A stretch of 64,000 nt of DNA from Nocardioides jishulii (GTDB lineage Bacteria > Actinomycetota > Actinomycetes > Propionibacteriales > Nocardioidaceae). Location of the stretch: positions 434,001 to 498,000 of the forward strand of contig NZ_CP040748.1 in the NCBI RefSeq assembly GCF_006007965.1, in the 5' to 3' direction. The notes under the pieces were generated by a model, which was not told where the DNA came from, made no database searches, and saw only the letters and a program-made list of their open reading frames with translations. The translations under genes and the position numbers were made by a program. Shown here piece by piece: positions 27,075-35,738 of the stretch; the first letter of the stretch is position 1; each line of letters begins with the position of its first letter.

Positions 27075-28369
27075 CCGAGCTGAGCGCTGCGACGTTGACT
27101 CACCGACTCTCCGACGCCGGACGGGAGCTGGGGGCCGCGGCGGTCCGGTTCGAGGAGTTCGCGCAGGAGGCTGAGCAACGCTGGGCACCGGGAGTGTGGC
27201 GCGGAGCGGCCCGGGAGGCGTACGCGGCCCAGGTCGCTGCGGCGTCGGCCGCCACGCGACGGGCTGCCCAACGATGGCGACGGGTTGCCGCCGACCTGCT
27301 GACGCTGGCGCAGTGGCTGGCGTCGGGGGACGTCGACGTCGAGGAGGCGCTGGCGTGGGTCGCGGCTCTGACCACTGGAGGGTCTTTGTCGACAAAGCGC
27401 CAGGAGTTGGACGTGGTCGCGGATCGCGACGTGGCGCACCGGGTGGCGGTCGAGCTCGACGTGGCGGCGGGCCGGACCCGGCACCGCGACGCGCGGCTGG
27501 ACCCCGACGAGGAGAGCGTGTGGCGCAACGCCCGGGCGGTCGACCGGATGCTCCACCGCACGCCGGGGGCGACGTTGTGGACCTACGACCCCGAGGTCTT
27601 CGACGGCGACGGCGCGGTCGTCGTGGGCGTGGGCGACGTGCGGGGAGCCGACCACCAGGTGGTGCTGGCGCCGGGCGTGGGCACGGACGTGAGCGACGTG
27701 GGCGCCCAGGTGCGGCGGGTGGAGGCGGTCGTCGACGCAGCGCAGGAGCACGGGGAGACGGCCGGGTGGTTCTGGTTGGGCTACGACGCGCCGGATGCGG
27801 TGGCGGACCCGGCGGCCCGCACCGAGGTGCGTGCCGAGCGGGGAGGTGAGTCCTTCGCGCGGGACGTGGCGAGCCTGCGCGACGCCTCCCCCGGCGCGCG
27901 GTGGACGGCGCTCGGCCACAGCTACGGGGCGACGACGGTGTCGTACGCCGGCACGCGTGGCGACCTCGACGTCGATGCGCTGGTGCTGGTGGGAGCACCC
28001 GGGGCGGGGGAGGCGGAGAGGGTGGGCGACCTGGGGGTGGGGGAGGTCTACGTGGGGCGTGACAGCCGCGACCTCGTGGCCACCCTCGGTGACGAGGGCT
28101 GGGTCGGCAAGGGCGGCGTCGGCCTGGGCGTCGACCCGGCGTCGGAGGAGTTCGGTGCGATCCGCTTCCGCGCGGAGCGTCCCGACCGCGGATGGGCCCC
28201 GGGAGTGGGCGAGGCTCACTCGGGCTACTTCACGCCGGGCCACGAGGCGCTCGACAGCATCGGTGCGGTGGTGGCCGGCCGCCCCGACCTCGTGCAGGTG
28301 GCCGAACGCGCTACCGACCCCTGGTGGAGGCGACCCCGCGATCCGGAGTGGAGTCGTGACGTGGAGTGA
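27065..28369 (+). CDS. DUF1023 alpha/beta hydrolase with WXG-like N-terminus
   Basis: 434 residues. Residues ~1-100 are helical with WAPGVWRGAAREAYAAQV, a WxG-type turn of ESX-like substrates. Residues ~170-400 are the DUF1023 alpha/beta hydrolase domain with the nucleophile elbow ALGHSYGATTVSYAG and a C-terminal conserved GEAHSGYF with the candidate catalytic His. GTG 27065 overlaps the small upstream gene. Such proteins occur widely in actinobacteria as probably exported lipase/esterase-like enzymes; substrate unknown. Confidence 0.8.
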   Translation: MAVTELSAATLTHRLSDAGRELGAAAVRFEEFAQEAEQRWAPGVWRGAAREAYAAQVAAASAATRRAAQRWRRVAADLLTLAQWLASGDVDVEEALAWVAALTTGGSLSTKRQELDVVADRDVAHRVAVELDVAAGRTRHRDARLDPDEESVWRNARAVDRMLHRTPGATLWTYDPEVFDGDGAVVVGVGDVRGADHQVVLAPGVGTDVSDVGAQVRRVEAVVDAAQEHGETAGWFWLGYDAPDAVADPAARTEVRAERGGESFARDVASLRDASPGARWTALGHSYGATTVSYAGTRGDLDVDALVLVGAPGAGEAERVGDLGVGEVYVGRDSRDLVATLGDEGWVGKGGVGLGVDPASEEFGAIRFRAERPDRGWAPGVGEAHSGYFTPGHEALDSIGAVVAGRPDLVQVAERATDPWWRRPRDPEWSRDVE

Positions 28370-28426
28370 GGGGGGCGGGCGCAGCGGTCGTCGTACGCCT
28401 TGGGCGGAACAGGCACAATCGACCCG

Positions 28427-28870
28427 GTGCAGACCTCCCTGACCACGTACGCGCGCATCGCGCTCGCCGTCTACGTCCTCGCGCTGGCCGTGGTCCTCTT
28501 CCAGCCGACGCCGGAGATCGCCTCCGGCACGGTGCTGGGCGTCGACGACCTGCTGGTGCGCTTCGGCTTCCCGGAGGCGTGGGTCGCGCCAGGACGCGTG
28601 GAGTTCGTGCTCAACGCCTTGATGTTCGCGCCCGTGCCCTTCCTGGGCGCCTGGGTCTTCCCGGGGCTCCGGTGGACCGACTGGGTGGCCTACACCTTCC
28701 TGGCCTCGTCGGCGGTTGAGCTGACGCAGGGGGTCCTGCTCAGTGCCCGCAGCGCGCAGTTCGTCGACATCGTGGCCAACACCCTCGGTGGGGTCATCGG
28801 TGCGGGAGTGATCGCGATCGTCGTCGCACTGTTGCCCGGCGCCGCCTGGCTGCCGCGCCAGCGGACTTGA
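28427..28870 (+). CDS. VanZ-like membrane protein
   Basis: 147 residues with four hydrophobic segments. Conserved VanZ-like features: NALMFAPVPFLGAW, SSAVELTQGVLLSARSAQFVDIVANTLGGVIG (E..Q...R...D...N..G). Start GTG 28427 is 7 bases after CACAAT, a leaderless layout. The stop abuts the convergent Tat-protein stop (TGATCA). Molecular role of this family outside teicoplanin resistance is unclear. Confidence 0.8.
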   Translation: MQTSLTTYARIALAVYVLALAVVLFQPTPEIASGTVLGVDDLLVRFGFPEAWVAPGRVEFVLNALMFAPVPFLGAWVFPGLRWTDWVAYTFLASSAVELTQGVLLSARSAQFVDIVANTLGGVIGAGVIAIVVALLPGAAWLPRQRT

Positions 28871-29398
28871 TCAGCTGACGAACTTCGGCGCCGCAGAGGC
28901 CGAGACCTGCTTCATGTTGCTCGCGCTGGCCGTGACCGTGATGGGAGGCAGGGCCGACGGCAGGGTGCCCAGCAGGTCCGTGTCGAAGGAGACGTGCGCG
29001 GTGGCCTCCCCAGCGAGCTGGGTGGTGGCGGTGAACGTGTACGTGTAGACCCCGCCGGTGACCCCGGCCAAGGGGGTCGTCCAGCCTGCTGCGCCTCCGT
29101 TGATCACGAGCGGGGTCGGGGCGGCCGTCGAGTAGGCGCTGGGCAGCCCGACGACGATCTGCAGCCCTGAGGTGGCGAAGCCGTTGGGATTCATGACGGC
29201 GAGGGTGCCGTGGAAGTGCTTCGTCGTCCCGACCGTGGTGATCTCGGCGGTGGGGACGGTGGAGTACGTCAGGGCCCGCGTCGCGGAGGCGGCGTACGCC
29301 GGTGCCGCGGCCGCGACGGCGATGGTCGGCACGCTCCACGCCGAGGCGGCTAGAAGGGTGCGACGGGTGGGTCGCGCGACGGTGGTGCGTTGGTGCAT
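28871..29398 (-). CDS. Tat-exported hypothetical protein
   Basis: 175 residues. The N-terminus has a twin-arginine signal (ARPTRRTLLAASAWSVPTI followed by an Ala-rich hydrophobic stretch ending PAYAAS). The mature part is Thr/Ala/Gly-rich and beta-type, with no known motif, and could be an immunoglobulin-like surface protein. No close neighbour explains its function. Confidence 0.7.
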   Translation of the reverse strand: MHQRTTVARPTRRTLLAASAWSVPTIAVAAAAPAYAASATRALTYSTVPTAEITTVGTTKHFHGTLAVMNPNGFATSGLQIVVGLPSAYSTAAPTPLVINGGAAGWTTPLAGVTGGVYTYTFTATTQLAGEATAHVSFDTDLLGTLPSALPPITVTASASNMKQVSASAAPKFVS

Positions 29399-29714
29399 GG
29401 ACCTGTCCTCCGGGGTGAGGCCACGATGGCCGGATGTGCTGGTGCGTGCCCGAGATGACCCTTCTAGGACAGCAAGAGCGGGAGGTGGTCGTGCGGGAGA
29501 TCCAGAAGGCAGAGGGCTTGGGGGCCGAAGATCCCCAATTAGGGGTACACGGTGAACCGCAAAATGTGGTGCCGCTCACGGGTGCGCGAGAGGTCGTCTA
29601 GACCGCACGCGTTGACACGGCGGCGCCGGGGTATTCCTGCCGGCAACTGTCGTCCTGGTGTGGGTTACTGGTCGCCCCAGTGAGCAGGATCACTCCACTT
29701 CCCCGGAGGTCTCG
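29399..29714. other. intergenic region, no gene recognised
   Basis: About 316 bases without a convincing reading frame. It contains a palindrome CCCC-AATTA-GGGG at 29533-29545, unusually AT-rich in the centre, which might be an operator or promoter part for the minus-strand Tat protein gene. Confidence 0.5.
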
Positions 29715-29915
29715 ATGAATCAAGTGAACGACGCCTGGCAGCCCCTGCCCATCGACGTTGCGGAGTGGATGGGCCTCGGTGATCCCTTCGGGAGGCAGGG
29801 CCATATGACGCACGTGCCGAGCGCGCGAGGGTGGCGTGCTCGGCTTCGAGCCGTTCCTCAGATGAATGAGTTCAGCCAGCTGGACTGGACCAGTCCCTCG
29901 GGAGGAGGAAAGTAG
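29715..29915 (+). CDS. small ORF of unknown function before the polysaccharide cluster
   Basis: 66 residues starting MNQVNDAWQPLPIDVAEW. ATG 29715 has GGAGG at good spacing, and composition is plausible for a soluble protein, but I recognise no family. It ends 77 bases before capE and upstream of the cluster's likely -10 hexamer. It may be a real small gene or chance. Confidence 0.4.
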   Translation: MNQVNDAWQPLPIDVAEWMGLGDPFGRQGHMTHVPSARGWRARLRAVPQMNEFSQLDWTSPSGGGK

Positions 29916-29947
29916 GACGCGGCCGGATGTGCCCCGGCGCGGGCACC

Positions 29948-29953
29948 TAGACT
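29948..29953 (+). promoter_or_regulatory. -10 hexamer for the capE-led polysaccharide operon
   Basis: TAGACT, 38 bases before the capE GTG, giving a leader of about 30 bases with an AGGA ribosome-binding site. The genes from capE to 40647 follow without gaps and could all be read from here. Confidence 0.5.
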
Positions 29954-29991
29954 GCCCCCGGCATCTGCCGTCAAGGGGAAGAGCAGGAACC

Positions 29992-31017
29992 GTGCACTCA
30001 CTTACCGCTGCGAACGACGCGACCGTCCTGGTGACGGGAGGGACCGGGTCATTCGGGTCGACGATGATCCGACAGCTCCTCACCTCTGACGTCCGGGAGA
30101 TCCGCGTCTTCAGCCGTGACGAGCTGAAGCAGGACGACATGCGTCGCCACCTCAGCGACCCGCGTGTCCGCTTCTACATCGGTGACGTCCGTGACTACGG
30201 CAGCGTCGACCGTGCCACCCGCGGCGTCGACTTCGTCTTCCACGCGGCCGCCCTCAAGCAGGTGCCGAGCTGCGAGTTCTTCCCGCTCGAGGCGGTCAAG
30301 ACCAACATCCTCGGCTCCTCCAACGTGATCGAGGCGAGCAACGCCAACGGCGTACGCTCCCTCGTCTGCCTGGGCACCGACAAGGCCGCCTATCCCGTCA
30401 ACGCGATGGGCATGAGCAAGGCCATGATGGAGAAGGTCGCCCAGGCCTTCGCGCGCAACAACCCCACGGCGGTGACCACGGTCTCGACCGTGCGCTACGG
30501 CAACGTGATGGCGTCGCGTGGATCGGTCATCCCGCTCTTCGTCGAGCAGTTGAAGGCGGGCAAGCCGCTCACCCTCACCGACCCCGACATGACGCGCTTC
30601 CTGATGTCGCTCGACGAGGCGGTCCAGCTGGTCGACCACGCCTTCGAGCACGCCCAGCCGGGCGACCTCTTCATCCGCAAGGCGCCGGCCTCCACGGTCG
30701 AGGTGCTGGCCCGCGCCGTCGGCAAGGCCATGGGCGTCGAGCCCAAGCTCGAGGTCATCGGCACTCGCCACGGCGAGAAGCTGTACGAGACGCTGGCGAC
30801 CCGTGAGGAGCTCGCCCGCTCGGAGGACCAGGGCGACTACTTCCGCGTCTCGGTCGACGCCCGTGACCTCAACTACGGCCAGTTCTTCGACGAGGGTGAC
30901 GAGCAGGAGTCCACGATGGACGACTACCACTCGCACAACACCGAGCGACTGGACGTGGACCAGGTGGTCGACGTACTCATGGCACTCCCGGCGTTCCGGA
31001 CCCTGATCGGCGTCTGA
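29992..31017 (+). CDS. capE: UDP-GlcNAc 4,6-dehydratase/5-epimerase (CapE/FnlA/WbjB type)
   Basis: 341-residue soluble SDR enzyme; first step of UDP-L-FucNAc synthesis, making 4-keto-6-deoxy sugar with C5 inversion. GTG 29992 follows AGGA and puts the nucleotide-binding GGTGSFGSTM near residue 16. The active site is GTDKAAYPVNAMGMSKAMMEK, in which Met replaces the usual Tyr of YxxxK, as known for CapE/FlaA1-type inverting dehydratases. capF and capG homologs are downstream in the same operon, which secures the pathway. Confidence 0.9.
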   Translation: MHSLTAANDATVLVTGGTGSFGSTMIRQLLTSDVREIRVFSRDELKQDDMRRHLSDPRVRFYIGDVRDYGSVDRATRGVDFVFHAAALKQVPSCEFFPLEAVKTNILGSSNVIEASNANGVRSLVCLGTDKAAYPVNAMGMSKAMMEKVAQAFARNNPTAVTTVSTVRYGNVMASRGSVIPLFVEQLKAGKPLTLTDPDMTRFLMSLDEAVQLVDHAFEHAQPGDLFIRKAPASTVEVLARAVGKAMGVEPKLEVIGTRHGEKLYETLATREELARSEDQGDYFRVSVDARDLNYGQFFDEGDEQESTMDDYHSHNTERLDVDQVVDVLMALPAFRTLIGV

Positions 31018-31019
31018 GC

Positions 31020-32171
31020 GTGAATGATGCCCCGTTGCCCTTCGCGCTACCCGACGTCGGCGAGGACGAGGTTCAGGCCGTAGCGACGGCCATCCGGTCG
31101 GGCTGGCTCTCCTCGGGACCCGAGGTGAAGGGCTTCGAAGGGGACTTCGCGCAGCTGTGCGGCGAGGGTGTCCACGCCATCTCGGTCAACTCCGCCACTG
31201 CCGGGCTCCACCTGGCGCTGGAGGCCACCGGCATCCGCCCGGGTGACGAGGTCCTGGTGCCGACCTGGACCTTCACCGCGACCGCTGAGGTCGTGCGCTA
31301 CCTGGGCGCCGAGCCGATCCTGGTGGACGTCGACCCGCAGACCCTCAACATCGACCTCGAGGCGGCCGAGGCTCTCGTCACCCCGCGCACCAGGGCGATC
31401 ATGCCGGTTCACTTCGCGGGACTCCCGGTCTCACCGAGCGCTCTGCGTGACTTCGCCGGACGGCACGCACTCAAGGTGGTGGAGGACGCGGCCCACGCGC
31501 TGCCTGCAGCAGCCGAGGGTGAGCTGGTCGGCAGCGGCGTCTCCGACGCGACGGTCTTCAGCTTCTACGCGACCAAGACCATCACCACCGGTGAAGGTGG
31601 CATGGTCGTGACGCGCTCGGCCGAGCTCGCGGAGCGGGTCCGCATCATGCGCCTGCACGGGATCAGCCGCGACGCCTTCGACCGCTACCGCTCGACCAAG
31701 CCGTCCTGGCAGTACGACGTGGTCGCGCCCGGCTACAAGTACAACCTGACCGACCCTGCGGCCGCGATGGGCCGCGTCCAGCTGCCGCGAGCGCGACAGA
31801 TGCGTGACCGACGTGCGGAGATCGCGCGGACGTACGACGAGGCCTTCGGCGGGCTGGACCTGCAGCTCCCCGCGCCCGGCGACGAGGACACGCTCCACGC
31901 CTGGCACCTCTACGTCCTGCGCCTCCCCGCGGGTCAGGACCGCAACCTCTTCATCGAGGATCTCGCTGCTCGCGGCATCGGCACCAGCGTCCACTTCATC
32001 CCGCTGCACCTGCAGCCGTACTGGCGAGACCGCGCAGGGCTCCGCCCTGAGCAGTACCCGGTCGCCAGCGGGGAGTTCGAGCGGGTCGTGTCGTTGCCCG
32101 CCTTCTCGAGCATGACCGACGAGCAGGTCGAACGGGTGATCACGGCAGTGAAGGGCAACCGGGGGCAGTGA
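31020..32171 (+). CDS. DegT/DnrJ/EryC1/StrS nucleotide-sugar aminotransferase
   Basis: 383-residue PLP enzyme of the sugar aminotransferase family, likely adding an amino group at C4 of a UDP-4-keto-6-deoxy-HexNAc (PglE-like). PLP lysine in FYATKTITTGEGGM; substrate and cofactor segments SVNSATAGLHLALEA and VVEDAAHALPA are visible. GTG start 2 bases after the capE stop; stop overlaps the next start (TGATG). With the adjacent PglC-like transferase it suggests that a 4-amino-4,6-dideoxy sugar is the first sugar of the repeat unit. Confidence 0.88.
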   Translation: MNDAPLPFALPDVGEDEVQAVATAIRSGWLSSGPEVKGFEGDFAQLCGEGVHAISVNSATAGLHLALEATGIRPGDEVLVPTWTFTATAEVVRYLGAEPILVDVDPQTLNIDLEAAEALVTPRTRAIMPVHFAGLPVSPSALRDFAGRHALKVVEDAAHALPAAAEGELVGSGVSDATVFSFYATKTITTGEGGMVVTRSAELAERVRIMRLHGISRDAFDRYRSTKPSWQYDVVAPGYKYNLTDPAAAMGRVQLPRARQMRDRRAEIARTYDEAFGGLDLQLPAPGDEDTLHAWHLYVLRLPAGQDRNLFIEDLAARGIGTSVHFIPLHLQPYWRDRAGLRPEQYPVASGEFERVVSLPAFSSMTDEQVERVITAVKGNRGQ

Positions 32172-32761
32172 TGGCCAAGCGAGCGGTGGACGTGTTCGCT
32201 GCCGGGCTGGGGGTTGCGGTCACCAGTCCTCTCATGCTCCTTGCTGCCGTCGCGGTGAAGCTGACCTCCCCGGGGCCGGTGATCTTTCGCCAGACCCGGG
32301 TGGGCCGCGGCGGTGACACGTTCGAGATCCTGAAGTTCCGGACCATGCGTGCCGGTGCTCCCGGGGCCCAGGTCACGGCCGGTCACGATCCGCGGATCAC
32401 GCAGGTGGGTGCGTGGCTGCGCTCGACGAAGGTTGACGAGCTTCCACAGCTGATCAACGTGCTGCGAGGCGACATGAGCCTGGTGGGCCCGCGCCCCGAA
32501 GTCCCTCGCTACGTGGCCGAGTGGCCCGTTGAGCAGCGGCACCAGATCCTCTCGGTGCGGCCGGGTATCACTGATCCGGCCTCCATCGAGTTCCGTCGAG
32601 AGGCCGAGGAGCTGGCGGGCGTGGACGACCCCGAGGCCCACTACGTGAGCGTCATCCTGCCGCGCAAGGTCGAGCTCTACTGCGACTACGTCGCCACCCA
32701 GAGCTTCGTCGGTGACCTCAAGATCCTGTTGCGCACGCTGCGCACGGTGGCTGGTGACTGA
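32171..32761 (+). CDS. initiating sugar-phosphate transferase (PglC-like)
   Basis: 196 residues, the short monotopic phosphoglycosyl transferase form. One N-terminal re-entrant hydrophobic helix (residues ~8-28), then [51 protein letters not shown] and the Glu/Asp pair expected of the family. It transfers a sugar phosphate onto undecaprenyl phosphate and starts the repeat unit. Coupled to the aminotransferase by overlap. Confidence 0.92.
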   Translation: MAKRAVDVFAAGLGVAVTSPLMLLAAVAVKLTSPGPVIFRQTRVGRGGDTFEILKFRTMRAGAPGAQVTAGHDPRITQVGAWLRSTKVDELPQLINVLRGDMSLVGPRPEVPRYVAEWPVEQRHQILSVRPGITDPASIEFRREAEELAGVDDPEAHYVSVILPRKVELYCDYVATQSFVGDLKILLRTLRTVAGD

Positions 32762-32763
32762 CG

Positions 32764-33996
32764 ATGAAGATCGGACTGCTCACGCAGTGGTACGGGCCTG
32801 AGCCCGGGCCGGCCGCGCTCCCCGAGAGCCTTGCCGTCGAGCTGGCCGCGCGTGGTCACGAGGTCCAGGTGGTCACGGGCTTTCCGAACTACCCGGTGGG
32901 CAAGGTCTTCGACGGCTACCAACAGTCGCGGCGCCTGGACGAGGAGCGCCACGGCGTCCAGGTACGTCGAGTGGCCCTGTATCCGAGCCACGACGACTCC
33001 GTCGTGCAACGGGGGCTCAACTACGGCAGCTTCGCCGCCTCGGCACTGGTGTCAGGGATGGATGCTCTCAGGGACGTCGACGCCCTGTGGGTCAACTACT
33101 CGCCGGTGACGATCAGCCTGCCGATGTTCGCCCTCCAGCGACGGACCAAGGTCCCGACCGTGGTCCACGTGCTCGACCTGTGGCCCGACACCGTCACCGC
33201 CAGCGGCCTGGGCGGTGGGCTGGGGTCCGCCCTCGAGAAGCCCCTGCACTCGCTCTGCAACCGCATGTACGCCTCCGCCCACCGAGTGGCGTACATCTCG
33301 CCGGGCGTCGGCGAGATTCTGGCCCAGCGTGGTGTCTCCCGCGACAAGCTGGCCTACGCGCCCATGTGGGCCGACGAATCGATCCACCAGCGCGCCTGCT
33401 CGCCCGACCAGCGGGGCCACGGACTCGGTCAGGACACGATCGCTTTGGTGTACGCCGGCACGCTCGGTGGTGCCCAGGACCTCGACACCTTGGTGCGTGC
33501 CTGCGGCCGGGTCACGGACCTCGACCTCCGCTGCCTCATCGCAGGCTCGGGGACGGAGGAGGAACGCCTCAGGCGTCTGGCCGACGAGGTGGGGGCATCC
33601 AACGTCTCGTTCCTCGGCCGGATCGGCATGGAGGAGATGAAGGACCTGAACGCCGACTCCGACGTCCACTACGTCGGCCTGAACGACCACCCTCTGGCCC
33701 ACATCACGATGCCCAGCAAGATCCAGGCCATCCTGGCGGCGGGTCGCCCGATCGTCGGCGCCCTGGGCGGTGACGCGGCGGCAGCGGTCCGTGACTCGGG
33801 GGGACGAACGGTGACTTCTGGCGACGTCGACGGGCTCGTGACCGAGCTGCGCGCGATGGTGGCTGACGGACGCCAGGAACTGGTCCGTCTCCAGCAGGAG
33901 GCGCACGCCTACTACGAGCAGACCTTCAGTTTCGCTGGTGGAGTTGATCGAGTGGAAGCACTTCTGACGGCGGCGGCAGGGAGCAGGCGTGGCTGA
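32764..33996 (+). CDS. GT4 glycosyltransferase, WbuB-like (probable L-FucNAc transferase)
   Basis: 410 residues, GT-B fold. N-terminal KIGLLTQWYGPEPGPAALPE and TGFPNYPVGKVFDGY are features of WbuB/WbnF-type GT4 enzymes; the donor-binding region includes VYAGTLGGAQDLDTLV and MPSKIQAILAAGRPIVGAL. WbuB relatives transfer L-FucNAc to the first sugar, which agrees with capEFG in this operon. Ends 8 bases inside the GNAT gene. Confidence 0.85.
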   Translation: MKIGLLTQWYGPEPGPAALPESLAVELAARGHEVQVVTGFPNYPVGKVFDGYQQSRRLDEERHGVQVRRVALYPSHDDSVVQRGLNYGSFAASALVSGMDALRDVDALWVNYSPVTISLPMFALQRRTKVPTVVHVLDLWPDTVTASGLGGGLGSALEKPLHSLCNRMYASAHRVAYISPGVGEILAQRGVSRDKLAYAPMWADESIHQRACSPDQRGHGLGQDTIALVYAGTLGGAQDLDTLVRACGRVTDLDLRCLIAGSGTEEERLRRLADEVGASNVSFLGRIGMEEMKDLNADSDVHYVGLNDHPLAHITMPSKIQAILAAGRPIVGALGGDAAAAVRDSGGRTVTSGDVDGLVTELRAMVADGRQELVRLQQEAHAYYEQTFSFAGGVDRVEALLTAAAGSRRG

Positions 33997-34615
33997 GTCG
34001 ATGATCCGGAGGCTCGAGGCCGGGGACGTGCCAGCGTGCGCGTCCTTGCACCAGCGTGCGTTTCCCTCGTTCTTCCTGAGCCAGCTCGGGCCCCGCTTCC
34101 TGCGGGAGTTCTACCGAGGGTTCCTGGGCGATCCCGAGGCAGTGGCGCTCGTGGCGGAGGACGGATCGGGAGGCATCGCTGGGGTCGTCGTCGGCACCCA
34201 CGCGCCCGCGGGGTTCTTCTCGCGGCTGCTCAAGCGCAGGTTCGTCGGCTTCGCGCTGGCGTCGCTGCTCGCCGTCGTCCGTCGTCCGTCGAGCTTGCCG
34301 AGGTTGCTGCGAGCCGTGTCGTACCGCGGCCAGGTGCCGATCGAGGTCCGCGGAGCCCTGCTGAGCTCGATCTGCGTCGACCCCGACGGCCAGGGCTCCG
34401 GATTTGGCACCCAGCTCATCCGGGCGTTCGAGCGTGAGGTCGACCGGCAGTCGGGGCACGCCTACCTCGTGACGGACCGCTCCGACAACGAGGCGGCCAA
34501 CGCGTTCTACCAGCGCAACGGCTGGACCTTGGCGGGCGCCTACACCACGGCTGAGGGCCGGGCCATGAACTGCTACACCTACACGACATCGGAGGACTCG
34601 ACCCATGACCGCTGA
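33989..34615 (+). CDS. GNAT acetyltransferase
   Basis: 208 residues. Acetyl-CoA-binding motif ICVDPDGQGSGFGTQLIRAFE and DRSDNEAANAFYQRNGW are classic GNAT signatures. In this operon it probably N-acetylates the amino sugar made by the aminotransferase, the role WecD has in enterobacteria. GTG 33989 overlaps the GT4 end and the stop overlaps capF. Confidence 0.85.
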   Translation: MAESMIRRLEAGDVPACASLHQRAFPSFFLSQLGPRFLREFYRGFLGDPEAVALVAEDGSGGIAGVVVGTHAPAGFFSRLLKRRFVGFALASLLAVVRRPSSLPRLLRAVSYRGQVPIEVRGALLSSICVDPDGQGSGFGTQLIRAFEREVDRQSGHAYLVTDRSDNEAANAFYQRNGWTLAGAYTTAEGRAMNCYTYTTSEDSTHDR

Positions 34616-35738
34616 TTCGAAGCGGATCGCGATCACCGGAGGCTTCGGCTTCCTCGGCTGGCACACCGCCTGCCGGTTGCGAGCCCTGCACCAGGTCGAG
34701 CCGGTCCGGCTCGGGCGCGAGGACTTCGCCGATCCGGCGCTCCTGGCCGCCAAGCTGGCCGACGTCGACGCGGTGATCCACATCGCCGGCGTCAACCGTG
34801 CCGACTCCGACGCGGCCGTGGAGCAGGGCAACATCGACCTGGCCACGACCCTGTCGGCGGCTCTGCGCGAGATCGCTCGGCCGGTCGACGTGGTCTTCGC
34901 CAACTCGATCCAGGCCCAGCTCGACAACCCTTACGGCCGCGGCAAGGCTGAGGCCGCCCGGATCGTGAAGGAGGCCGCGGTCGAGCTCGGTGGCCACTTC
35001 GCCGACCTTCTGCTGCCGAACCTGTTCGGAGAGCACGGACGCCCTGGCTACAACTCCTTCGTGGCGACCTTCGCCCACGAGGTCGCCGCTGGGCGTACGC
35101 CCTCGGTCACCGGCGACCGCGAGATCGAGCTCCTGCACGCCCAGGACGCTGCGGCCGCTCTCATCGAGGCGCTGGGCAGCGACGTCTGCGAGGTGGTGCC
35201 GGCCGAGGCGATCGCGATCAGCGAGGTGCTGCGGTTCTTCCTCGAGACCCACGAGCTCTACGCGACCCGTGGTGAGGTGCCCGACATCTCGACGCCGATG
35301 CGTCGCAACCTCTTCAACACCTACCGCGCGGCGGCTTTCCCCGACATGTGGCCGGTCTCGCCGCAGGTGCACGGAGACAACCGTGGCGACCTGTACGAGA
35401 CCGTCCGCGCCCACGGCGGCACGGGCATGGCGTTCATGTCGACGACCCTGCCGGGCCAGAAGCGCGGCGAGCACTACCACCTGCACAAGGTGGAGCGCTT
35501 CTTCGTGGTGAAGGGCGAGGCGGAGATCGAGCTGCGTCGCCTGCTGCACGACGACGTGGTGTCCTTCCGCCTCAGCGGCGACAAGCCGTCGTTCGTCGAC
35601 ATGCCCGCTCTGTGGGTGCACAACATCCGTAACGTGGGGGACTCCGAGTTGATCACCATGTTCTGGGCGGACCAGCTGCTCGACATGGACAACCCGGACC
35701 AGTTCCCCGAGACGATTGCCCAGGAGGCAACCGCATGA
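34605..35738 (+). CDS. capF: bifunctional SDR-cupin enzyme of UDP-FucNAc synthesis (CapF/FnlB/WbjC)
   Basis: 377 residues. N-terminal SDR domain (1-~245) with GGFGFLGWHTACRL and an NPYGRGKAEAA active-site segment; C-terminal cupin domain (~250-377) with KRGEHYHLHKVERFFVVKGEAEIELR, the metal-binding His residues of CapF. It epimerises (cupin, C3) and reduces (SDR, C4) the CapE product to UDP-6-deoxy-L-talose-type intermediate. The start overlaps the GNAT gene; capG follows with ATGA overlap. Confidence 0.92.
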   Translation: MTADSKRIAITGGFGFLGWHTACRLRALHQVEPVRLGREDFADPALLAAKLADVDAVIHIAGVNRADSDAAVEQGNIDLATTLSAALREIARPVDVVFANSIQAQLDNPYGRGKAEAARIVKEAAVELGGHFADLLLPNLFGEHGRPGYNSFVATFAHEVAAGRTPSVTGDREIELLHAQDAAAALIEALGSDVCEVVPAEAIAISEVLRFFLETHELYATRGEVPDISTPMRRNLFNTYRAAAFPDMWPVSPQVHGDNRGDLYETVRAHGGTGMAFMSTTLPGQKRGEHYHLHKVERFFVVKGEAEIELRRLLHDDVVSFRLSGDKPSFVDMPALWVHNIRNVGDSELITMFWADQLLDMDNPDQFPETIAQEATA

